A stretch of DNA of 10,487 nucleotides, taken from Clostridiaceae bacterium (lineage in GTDB: Bacteria; Bacillota; Clostridia; Oscillospirales; Acutalibacteraceae). Positions 1 to 5,367 of this stretch are shown piece after piece. The stretch's first letter is position 1. Each line of letters begins with the position of its first letter. The stretch is from assembly GCA_016292455.1 (NCBI GenBank), contig JAEDIL010000061.1:1-10487 (forward strand). Reading direction: 5' to 3'. The notes beneath the pieces were generated by a model, which was given only the letters and a program-made list of their open reading frames with translations, was not told the DNA's origin and ran no database searches. The position numbers and the translations under genes are program-made.

Positions 1-122
1 TCGCTGACCCGCGGCAACACACGATAGCCGCACGAACAAAAGGTGCGTCCGAGCGGAATGATTTCTCCGCATTTATCACAGACCAGCGGAAAAAAGACTC
101 TTTTGATTGTGCTCAGGTTCAT
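1..122 (-). CDS. ComF-family protein, N-terminal part (cut by window edge)
   Basis: Only the first 40 codons lie in the window; the gene continues past base 1. The visible protein begins MNLSTIKRVFFPLVCDKCGE and carries a zinc-ribbon-like pattern, Cys15-x2-Cys18 and Cys29-x-Cys31, after an aromatic FFP segment. This is the typical opening of ComF/ComFC proteins, in which a small zinc-binding domain precedes a phosphoribosyltransferase-like domain; the family is tied to DNA uptake during natural transformation. The ATG at 120-122 has a GAAGGA ribosome site 8 nt upstream; an in-frame ATG three codons earlier (129-131) would sit on top of that site. The start lies inside the recD2 coding region, overlapping its last 47 bases in another frame, so translation is probably coupled. 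The phosphoribosyltransferase domain is outside the window, so the family call rests on the zinc ribbon and on the recD2 neighbour, a pairing I recall as common in clostridia. Confidence 0.72.
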   Translation of the reverse strand, partial: MNLSTIKRVFFPLVCDKCGEIIPLGRTFCSCGYRVLPRVS

Positions 123-2319
123 TTTCAACATCCTTCGTCAAAAAGTGCTTCAACGCCGTATATCTTCTTGTTCTGCGGTCGTTAGCTACCATTGAAAACA
201 ATTCATTTTTGCTTCCGACAATTATCATCAGGCTTTTAGCTCTTGTAACGGCTGTATAAAGCAGGTTTCTGTATTTCAGTTGTTCAACAACGCCGCAGAC
301 CGGCATAATTACCGCTTCAAATTCACAGCCCTGACTCTTGTGCACTGTAACAGCATAAGCATGTTCAAGTTCCTTTGCGTTTTCAAACGGATAAAGTGCA
401 GTTTTATCATCAAACTGAATTTTCATAAATCGGCTGTTGTGGTTCACTGTCTGAACTATTCCGATGTCGCCGTTAAAAATACCGCTTGAAGTTGTTTTTC
501 CTTTGGTCCAGACAATGTCATAATTATTTTTTATCTGCATCACCTTGTCGCCCTCGCGTATTATTCGTCCGGCGCTTTGAAGCTCGTCCTTTTCCTTGGA
601 CGGCGGATTGAGAAGCTGTTGAAGAGAACGGTTGAGATTAACTGTTCCGAGCTCACCCTTTCGTGAGGGACAGATTATCTGAATATCATTGATACTGTCA
701 TAGCCGTATGCGTTTGTAAGTCTTTTTGTATACAAATCGACAACCGTTGAAGCGGCAGAAAACAGATTTTCCCGGGAAAGGAAAAAGAAATCTTTGCCCT
801 TGTCATCAATAACAGGGTTTTCGCCGCGTACAATTCTGTGTGCATTTTTAACTATAAGACTTTCCATAGCTTGCCTGAACACACGATTCAGAGCAACAAC
901 CGGCAAAAGTCCGGAGTCTATGATGTCATGAAGAATATTGCCCGCTCCGACAGCGGGAAGCTGGTCGCTGTCACCAACCATAATCAGCCGGCAGCCGAGC
1001 GGCAAAGCGTCAAGCAATCCCCAGAACAGTTGAACGTCAACCATTGAAAGCTCATCAACAATAACAGCATCACATTCAAGGGGATTATCAACATTTCTTG
1101 AAAAATGCTGTCTTTCGTTTTCTCCCCACACAACTTCAAGCAAGCGATGAAGCGTCTTTGCCTCGCGGCCTGTGACCTCGCTCATCCGTTTTGCGGCCCG
1201 TCCCGTAGGCGCGGCAAGAAGAACACGGAGATTTCGCTTTTCAAACATCTCAATAATGCCGTTAAGGGTTGTAGTCTTTCCCGTACCCGGTCCACCGGTC
1301 AGGACAAGAAGTCCTTTTTTGACTGCTGTCATTATCGCCTGACGCTGAAGCTCTTCAAATTTTATGCCCTGTTTTTCCTCAAGACGGTCAATGTCATTTT
1401 CAACCGGTCTTCCCGGCGGTGGAGGAAAGCGGAGCATAACCTTGATTCTGTCAGCAATTCTTTTTTCATTCAGGTACATATACGGAAGAAACAAAAACTC
1501 CCTGCCGTTTATATCCTCGGTAACAAGGTCCTTGTCCTCGATGAGAGCGTCGATTATTCTGTTGATTTCATCGCTGTCTTTTTCAAGAAGAACACCGGCA
1601 GGCTCAATAATCCTTTCCCTGGGCAGGCAGGTGTGCCCGTTCATCAGGTTGTGACTGATTATGTGAATGATACCTGCCCGTTCTCTGTAAACGGGATTGA
1701 CACCGGAAAAGGCGGCGGCAATTTCGTCGGCTCTTGTAAAGCTCAGACCAATCTGACCTGAACAAAGCAGATATGGATTCTCGGTTATTCTTTCAACGGC
1801 ATTTGAGCCGAGTGCCTTATATACGCTGAGACATTCAGACGGGCTCATCCCGTATTTTTCAAGATAAATCATTACTTCACGGACGGCAAACTGATTTTTG
1901 AAGCAAGCACTCATCTCTTTTGCCCGTTCCTCTGAAATACCCTTGATCTGAGCGAGCAGGTGAGGGGAGTTTTCAAGAATTTCAAACGACTCATTGCCGA
2001 ACCGTTCAACAATTTTTTTAGCTGTTGCCGGTCCGATTCCTTTTACTGCTCCGGAGGAAAGGTATCGGAGCATATCACCGGCAGATTTTGGAATTTTACG
2101 CTCGCAGGCACTTACCTTGAACTGCCTGCCGAATGTCGGATGAACGACCCATTCTCCGCGCATTGAAAGCTCTTCACCAACGTCAACGCAACTGAGAGCA
2201 CCAACGGCAGTTATCAGCTTTCCGTCATGGCTGATGTCCAGAACGCTGTATCCGTTTTCGGCGTTGCGATATACAATGCCTTCGACAACACCGTTAATTA
2301 CATCAGCTGCCGTTTCCAT
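76..2319 (-). CDS. recD2: RecD2-type ATP-dependent 5'-3' DNA helicase (RecD/TraA family)
   Basis: A 747-residue superfamily 1B helicase that unwinds DNA with 5'-3' polarity and acts in repair and recombination in bacteria without RecBC as its partner. Order of parts: an N-terminal OB-like segment (about 8-75), a helix-hairpin-helix block (about 83-140, with GAVKGIGPATAKKI and IKGISEERAKEM), a linker domain to about 310, then the motor. Visible motor motifs are Walker A GGPGTGKTT (342-350), Walker B VDELSM (421-426), motif III GDSDQLPAVGAG (449-460), an arginine-containing LNRVFRQ (477-483), VTVHKSQG (657-664) and LYTAVTRAK (687-695). Length and order match RecD2 rather than the shorter RecD of RecBCD. 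The start has a near-perfect AAGGAGG about 7 nt upstream of ATG. The unknown membrane-protein gene lies 39 nt upstream and comF overlaps the 3' end, suggesting one operon. Confidence 0.96.
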   Translation of the reverse strand: METAADVINGVVEGIVYRNAENGYSVLDISHDGKLITAVGALSCVDVGEELSMRGEWVVHPTFGRQFKVSACERKIPKSAGDMLRYLSSGAVKGIGPATAKKIVERFGNESFEILENSPHLLAQIKGISEERAKEMSACFKNQFAVREVMIYLEKYGMSPSECLSVYKALGSNAVERITENPYLLCSGQIGLSFTRADEIAAAFSGVNPVYRERAGIIHIISHNLMNGHTCLPRERIIEPAGVLLEKDSDEINRIIDALIEDKDLVTEDINGREFLFLPYMYLNEKRIADRIKVMLRFPPPPGRPVENDIDRLEEKQGIKFEELQRQAIMTAVKKGLLVLTGGPGTGKTTTLNGIIEMFEKRNLRVLLAAPTGRAAKRMSEVTGREAKTLHRLLEVVWGENERQHFSRNVDNPLECDAVIVDELSMVDVQLFWGLLDALPLGCRLIMVGDSDQLPAVGAGNILHDIIDSGLLPVVALNRVFRQAMESLIVKNAHRIVRGENPVIDDKGKDFFFLSRENLFSAASTVVDLYTKRLTNAYGYDSINDIQIICPSRKGELGTVNLNRSLQQLLNPPSKEKDELQSAGRIIREGDKVMQIKNNYDIVWTKGKTTSSGIFNGDIGIVQTVNHNSRFMKIQFDDKTALYPFENAKELEHAYAVTVHKSQGCEFEAVIMPVCGVVEQLKYRNLLYTAVTRAKSLMIIVGSKNELFSMVANDRRTRRYTALKHFLTKDVENEPEHNQKSLFSAGL

Positions 2320-2358
2320 GTTCGTTCCTCCTTTGCATAAACTACGCCAGTTATTATA

Positions 2359-2712
2359 CTACTTTTTTTTACTCCTTTCAACAAATAGTTTTTCAATTTC
2401 ATCCGGTTTGCAAAAAACTACTGTTGCATTGCCCTCAACAATTTCGGAACAGGTTTTCCGCTCATATTCATCAATGCCAAGGTCAAGAACAATTACTTCA
2501 TTCTTCTTTGAGAAGGTAAAAAGATTGGCACGAACAAATGCAGAATATACTGTGGACGGAAGCGTGCTGTCTCCATGGAACGCAGGAACGATGGGATAGT
2601 AATTGTCGCTTTCTTTCGGAAGAACTATTTTATCGAACAGCAGCAGAAAAAGAAAAAATAAACCGCACAGAATAAAAATGAGCGCAAAGGCATAAACAAT
2701 GCTTTCAAACAC
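2359..2712 (-). CDS. small single-pass membrane protein of unknown function
   Basis: A 117-residue protein with one clear N-terminal membrane helix (about residues 5-26, rich in Phe, Leu and Ile) followed by a roughly 90-residue soluble tail. The tail contains a hydrophobic beta-like strand EVIVLDLGID, then a short helix with a Cys and a second strand ATVVFCKPDE, and ends in a basic SKKK. I do not recognise a named family; short proteins with this 'VIVLDLG...C...VV.C' pattern occur as conserved hypotheticals in clostridia, from memory only. I chose the GTG at 2710-2712 because GAGG of GAGGTGAT lies 8 nt upstream; a GTG three codons earlier (2719-2721) has no usable ribosome site and falls inside that motif. 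No good promoter is visible between it and rnpB, so it may be expressed by readthrough from rnpB. recD2 follows after 39 nt. A hairpin covers its ribosome site (2721-2744). Confidence 0.72.
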   Translation of the reverse strand: MFESIVYAFALIFILCGLFFLFLLLFDKIVLPKESDNYYPIVPAFHGDSTLPSTVYSAFVRANLFTFSKKNEVIVLDLGIDEYERKTCSEIVEGNATVVFCKPDEIEKLFVERSKKK

Positions 2713-2744
2713 AAAAATCACCTCATTTCATCATATGAAAGAGG
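2713..2744 (-). terminator. hairpin plus T-tract: possible weak rnpB terminator covering a ribosome site
   Basis: On the minus strand CCTC-TTTCAT pairs with ATGAAA-(T)-GAGG, ten pairs with one bulged T and a three-base loop, followed by TGATTTTT. It lies about 60 nt beyond the rnpB 3' end and has the outline of an intrinsic terminator, but the stem is only half GC. The GAGG of its 3' arm is also the Shine-Dalgarno of the downstream membrane-protein gene. Either termination or ribosome-site masking, or both, is possible; this is inferred from pairing alone. Confidence 0.4.
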
Positions 2745-2804
2745 CAATTTTGTGTTATTGTCGTCAACTCCGTTAGTTATAAGAGCGGCGCATTTCTTTA
2801 TCAT

Positions 2805-3150
2805 GAAAGCGAGTAAATCTGTAAGCCGAGTTCTGTCATTTAAGGCAATCATCTTTCTTGGCGTGCAGTTACCTGCACGCTCCAGCCACCCGTTGAATAT
2901 ACGCCCAGCTGACGCGCCTTTCGGCATTCGGTCGGTGTTGCTTCGGATAGGGTTTACAGGGCCACACAGTCTCCTGTGCGCCGGTGAGCTCTTACCTCGC
3001 CTTTCCATCCTTACCTGAAAACTCAGGCGGTTTATTTCTGTTGCACTTTCCCTAAGGTCGCCCTCGGCGGCTGTTAGCCGTTATCCTGCTGTTCGAAGCT
3101 CGGACTTTCCTCAAAGCTTTCCGCTTCGCGACTGCCCAATTTACTCGCTC
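2805..3150 (-). ncRNA. rnpB: RNase P RNA, class A (catalytic RNA subunit)
   Basis: The catalytic RNA that removes 5' leaders from precursor tRNAs together with RnpA protein. Reading the minus strand, the universal blocks are in order: GAGGAAAGTCC (P4 5' strand and flank), AAAGTGCAACAGAAA and AAACCGCC, GGTAAGAGCTCACC (P10/P11), GTAAACCCTATCC, a GGGTGGCTGGAGC block whose GGT should bind the tRNA CCA end (about 2888-2890), GATGATTGCC, and ACAGAACTCGGCTTA (P4 3' strand). The ends pair as a 12-bp P1 (3139-3150 with 2807-2818). The element between P15 and the 3' end is an 8-bp P18 capped by a GTAA tetraloop; another GNRA loop (GAAA) closes a GCC/GGC stem, and P12 is CACAG-GAGA-CTGTG. P18 and the P10/P11 layout mark class A. 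P3 appears short. Its promoter is directly upstream and the predicted transcript start falls on the first P1 base. Ends are good to a few bases. Confidence 0.96.
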
Positions 3151-3155
3151 ATGGT

Positions 3156-3184
3156 ATTTTACACGAACGCGCAAAAAAAGTCAA
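3156..3184 (-). promoter_or_regulatory. rnpB promoter
   Basis: TTGACT (3179-3184) and TAAAAT (3156-3161) are separated by 17 bp on the minus strand. The expected start about 6-7 nt downstream is base 3150 or 3149, the first base of the RNase P RNA P1 helix, so promoter and RNA support each other. The -35 box includes the TGA stop codon of folT. Confidence 0.85.
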
Positions 3185-3702
3185 ATTTGTTTTGTGATTT
3201 TTTTGATAAGCTTTCCGAGTCTTTCAAGCAGCAAAAAAATGAATATCAGATGAACAACCGCATAACCAAGACTTTGCGGCCATCGCGTAGCAAGCATCGG
3301 GAGAAACTCTGTGCCGCAAGTATACGAAATCCAGAATGAATTAAGGAGAAAGGAACAGAACAACTGAACAATCAGAACAGCCGAAATCGACTTTAAAGGC
3401 TTGACCTTTTTATACAGCAACAGTCCCCAGACAAGACCAGAAAGCACGGCTGTGAGCGTATAACCCGGAAAATAGGCCCCATGCGGAAAAATCAGCGCGC
3501 CGATAATATCGCCGACACCGTATACACAGGCCGCTCCGACAGGTCCGTAGAGATATGCCGCAAGCATAACGGGAACAAACGAAAAACCGAATTTCAGGTT
3601 CCACAGCTGAACCGAAAGGAAACGGGAAAGCACGACCTGCGCTGCCGTTAAAACAGCAATGCAGACGAGAGCTTCAAGAGTGAAAACACTTTTCTTTTTC
3701 AT
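3181..3702 (-). CDS. folT: FolT-type ECF transporter substrate-binding (S) subunit, folate-specific
   Basis: A 173-residue, very hydrophobic protein with about six membrane helices, the membrane-embedded substrate-capture subunit of an energy-coupling-factor importer. It would bind folate outside and work with the shared EcfA/EcfA'/EcfT module, which is not encoded here. Family features visible: VVLSRFLSVQLWNLKFGFSF (23-42), LAAYLYGPVGAACVYGVGDI (48-67) with the conserved GP and D, and PHGAYFPGYTLTAVLSGL (73-90), the pattern typical of FolT. Folate specificity is strengthened by a tetrahydrofolate riboswitch in the leader. The start is the ATG at 3700-3702, preceded by AAAGGAGG 8 nt upstream; the reading frame stays open for 26 more codons upstream, but that stretch is leader RNA. 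The stop codon overlaps the rnpB promoter. Transcription is monocistronic or reads through into rnpB. Confidence 0.93.
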   Translation of the reverse strand: MKKKSVFTLEALVCIAVLTAAQVVLSRFLSVQLWNLKFGFSFVPVMLAAYLYGPVGAACVYGVGDIIGALIFPHGAYFPGYTLTAVLSGLVWGLLLYKKVKPLKSISAVLIVQLFCSFLLNSFWISYTCGTEFLPMLATRWPQSLGYAVVHLIFIFLLLERLGKLIKKITKQI

Positions 3703-3710
3703 AGAAAAAA

Positions 3711-3747
3711 CCTCCTTTATTCTCTCGCTGTCAAGGAATAAAGGAAG
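3711..3747 (-). promoter_or_regulatory. Shine-Dalgarno-sequestering hairpin of the folT riboswitch
   Basis: On the minus strand CTTCCTTTATTC (3736-3747) pairs along all 12 positions, with one G-U pair, with GAATAAAGGAGG (3711-3722), which contains the folT Shine-Dalgarno. The 13-nt loop contains ACAGCG (3726-3731), an exact complement of CGCTGT at the 3' side of the aptamer P1 helix (3780-3785). No T-tract follows the stem except the spacer before ATG, so control of translation start is more likely than termination. Confidence 0.8.
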
Positions 3748-3778
3748 CAATTGCAAAAAGAACGCACTCCGATATAGC

Positions 3779-3879
3779 AACAGCGGGATGCGGTCGCTTT
3801 ACCGCAAGGCAAAGCCTGTTTCGTCCCCGAGACAACTCCCCGTTCTCAGGGCACTGAACGCAAAACGACCTACTCTGTT
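3779..3879 (-). promoter_or_regulatory. tetrahydrofolate (THF) riboswitch aptamer
   Basis: Minus-strand leader of folT. Conserved blocks of the THF (folT) aptamer appear in order: AGAGTAG (3870-3876), GCGTTCAGTG (3852-3861), GGGGAGTTGTC and GGGGACGAAA in the centre, TTGCGGT, and GCATCCCGCT (3782-3791). The outer P1 stem is AACAG (3875-3879) with CTGTT (3779-3783). The RNA senses reduced folates and represses folate uptake or synthesis genes; being placed before folT is its best-known context in Firmicutes. Confidence 0.92.
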
Positions 3880-3890
3880 TTGTGTTTAAT

Positions 3891-3919
3891 ACGATAGCAT
3901 AAATGGATTTCTTTGTCAA
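3891..3919 (-). promoter_or_regulatory. promoter of the folT riboswitch leader
   Basis: Perfect -35 TTGACA (3914-3919), 17-bp spacer, -10 TATCGT (3891-3896, four of six consensus bases). Transcription would begin near 3884, just before the THF aptamer, giving a leader of about 180 nt. It sits in the short gap directly after the rlmA stop codon. Confidence 0.8.
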
Positions 3920-3935
3920 CGATATTACAGAAAAA

Positions 3936-4760
3936 CTATTCTTTTTTATATATACCGAGAATAAATTCAATTTCTGTTTCAAGGCTCTGAGTTTTCATGA
4001 GCTTTTCAATTCCGCCTCTTGGAGTATGATAATAATACGGAGTCATTTTAAAAAGCGACATAATGTCTTCGCTGTCTGAAAGGGTAATCCTGTCTCTGAC
4101 TGTCAGTGTGTCAAAGAGCTTCAGTCCTTCCGACTCAGGGAGAGTCACCTCGTTTTGATACGGTGTGCTGTAAACCGTTTCTTTGAGCTGCCAGAGGTGG
4201 CGTTCTCCCGGCACGGCAGTCACAAGCAAACCGTTTTCGCTAAGAATCCGGGAAAACTCGTTTTTATGAAACGGTGCAAACAGGTGAAACGCAAAATCAA
4301 TGCTTTTGTCAAAAACCGGAATATCGGATAGATTTGCAACAAAAAACTGTGCATTCAGATTTCTTTTTGAAGCAAGACGGACCATATTCTTTGAAATATC
4401 AAAACCATATAACTCACAGTCATTTTCGTTCTGAATGTACTGCGAATAATATCCCTCGCCGCAGCAGATGTCAAGGACTGTCGGCCGGATAAAATCAGAC
4501 TCTTTCAGGAGTTTAGAAATTGAAGCAGCAAGAGAGCAATAATAACCTTTTTCTAGAAACAAACGCCGGGAAAGAGCCATTTCCTTGTTATCACCGACAA
4601 GGTCACCCTTTTTATGTGAGCCGCACAACAGGTTAACATAGCCCTCTCTGGCAATGTCAAAACAATGGTTGTTAACACAGATGAAAGAACTATCATTTTC
4701 ATCCAATTGTGACTTACATACCGGACAGCAAAGTACCGTGCCTTTTCTCAAATATATCAC
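3936..4760 (-). CDS. rlmA: RlmA-family 23S rRNA (guanine-N1) methyltransferase
   Basis: A 274-residue S-adenosylmethionine-dependent enzyme expected to methylate N1 of a guanine in hairpin 35 of 23S rRNA (G745 for RlmA-I, G748 for RlmA-II; the sequence does not let me say which). The N-terminal zinc finger is intact: Cys12-x2-Cys15 ... Cys28-x3-His32, followed by the signature FDIAREGYVNLL (34-45). GDNKEMALSRRLFLEKGYY (56-74) is also typical. The SAM-binding motif I reads VLDICCGEGYY (95-105), with Cys99 where the first glycine is usual. APF (162-164) corresponds to the family's catalytic-loop AP motif. The GTG at 4758-4760 is the longest supported start; a TTG three codons downstream (4749-4751) has a GGTGAT-like site at better spacing and cannot be excluded. 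It has its own promoter, divergent from ybaK. No GC-rich terminator is seen between its stop and the folT promoter. Confidence 0.92.
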   Translation of the reverse strand: MIYLRKGTVLCCPVCKSQLDENDSSFICVNNHCFDIAREGYVNLLCGSHKKGDLVGDNKEMALSRRLFLEKGYYCSLAASISKLLKESDFIRPTVLDICCGEGYYSQYIQNENDCELYGFDISKNMVRLASKRNLNAQFFVANLSDIPVFDKSIDFAFHLFAPFHKNEFSRILSENGLLVTAVPGERHLWQLKETVYSTPYQNEVTLPESEGLKLFDTLTVRDRITLSDSEDIMSLFKMTPYYYHTPRGGIEKLMKTQSLETEIEFILGIYKKE

Positions 4761-4771
4761 CGACCTTGAAT

Positions 4772-4799
4772 TTGACTCTTTTTTATGCTATTATATATT
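4772..4799 (+). promoter_or_regulatory. ybaK promoter
   Basis: TTGACT (4772-4777), 16-bp spacer, TATATT (4794-4799); expected start near 4806. Its -10 box overlaps that of the divergent rlmA promoter. Confidence 0.65.
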
Positions 4800-4818
4800 G
4801 CATACAGATAACAGTCAA
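4790..4818 (-). promoter_or_regulatory. rlmA promoter
   Basis: On the minus strand, TTGACT (4813-4818), 17-bp spacer and a perfect TATAAT (4790-4795). Expected start near 4783, leaving a leader of about 23 nt before the GTG. Confidence 0.75.
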
Positions 4819-4835
4819 TAAAATAATTACAGGAG

Positions 4836-4855
4836 TTCACTGAGTTTTCAGTGAG
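4836..4855 (+). promoter_or_regulatory. hairpin between Shine-Dalgarno and start of ybaK
   Basis: TTCACTGA pairs with TCAGTGAG around a GTTT loop, eight pairs including one G-U. It sits directly after AGGAG (4831-4835). Linear distance from AGGAG to the preferred GTG start at 4866 is 30 nt, but folding the hairpin leaves only 10 unpaired bases between them, a normal spacing. Role inferred from geometry. Confidence 0.5.
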
Positions 4856-4865
4856 AGTATTCAAA

Positions 4866-5348
4866 GTGGCAAAAGATAAGAACACGAAAACAAATGCTAT
4901 GCGCATTTTAGACAGGAACAAAATCAAATATAAAGTCAATTACTATGACTGCGATGAATTCATTGACGGAATTCATATTGCAAAAATGCTTTCTCAGCCG
5001 TATGACAAAACATTCAAAACACTTGTTACAAAAGGCAAAAGCGGTGAATACTATGTGTTCGTGATTCCAATTGAAAAGGAGCTTTCGCTCAAAGCTGCTG
5101 CAAAGTCAGTCGGAGAAAAGAACATTGAAATGGTTCATGTCAAGGATATACGCTCCGTTACCGGATATATCCGCGGAGGATGCACAGCAATAGGAATGAA
5201 AAAGCAGTTTGTAACTGTTGTTGATTCTTCGGCTGAAAATTTTGTTGAGATTATTATCAGCGGCGGGGCATTGGGAACACAGATTTTTCTTTCTCCCGCT
5301 GACCTTGTCAGTGTAACCCAAGCAAAAGTTGCAGATATTACAGAATAA
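4866..5348 (+). CDS. ybaK: YbaK/EbsC-family Cys-tRNA(Pro) deacylase
   Basis: A 160-residue free-standing editing protein that hydrolyses Cys wrongly attached to tRNA-Pro by prolyl-tRNA synthetase, acting in the cytosol. Family signatures: KTNAMRILDRNKIKY near the N-terminus (8-22), FKTLV (50-54) with Lys51 at the position of the conserved catalytic-pocket lysine, GYIRGGCTAIGMKK (100-113), and ISGGALGTQIFLSPADL (131-147). Length is normal for the family. I chose the GTG at 4866 because it gives the usual opening MAKxKNTKTNAM; a GTG at 4851 would add five residues, lies 15 nt from AGGAG and would be inside the leader hairpin stem. The CotH lipoprotein gene starts 19 nt after the stop with no terminator, so the two are probably co-transcribed, although no functional link is known to me. 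Confidence 0.93.
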   Translation: MAKDKNTKTNAMRILDRNKIKYKVNYYDCDEFIDGIHIAKMLSQPYDKTFKTLVTKGKSGEYYVFVIPIEKELSLKAAAKSVGEKNIEMVHVKDIRSVTGYIRGGCTAIGMKKQFVTVVDSSAENFVEIIISGGALGTQIFLSPADLVSVTQAKVADITE

Positions 5349-5367
5349 AAATGCAGAGGATTGTTTC

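Noticed and set aside
1105..1761. 218-aa plus-strand open frame opposite recD2
   Set aside because: Antisense shadow of a well-conserved helicase; its composition (many Phe, Arg, Lys, Asn runs) looks like reverse-frame translation and it has no convincing ribosome site.
2718..3018. Open frames of 96 aa (minus) and 88 aa (plus) over 2718-3018
   Set aside because: They lie on the conserved RNase P RNA and on its 3' flank; the conserved blocks are RNA structure, not protein.
3920..3950. Possible terminator after rlmA
   Set aside because: Only an A/T stem (AAAAA with TTTTT around six bases) is visible; too weak to call.
3731..3982. 83-aa minus-strand open frame across the folT leader
   Set aside because: It covers the folT promoter and THF aptamer and the rlmA end, has no protein-like family pattern, and the RNA explanation is much stronger.
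4757..4939. 60-aa minus-strand hydrophobic frame
   Set aside because: Overlaps the ybaK start and both divergent promoters; the hydrophobicity comes from reading AT-rich sequence in antisense.
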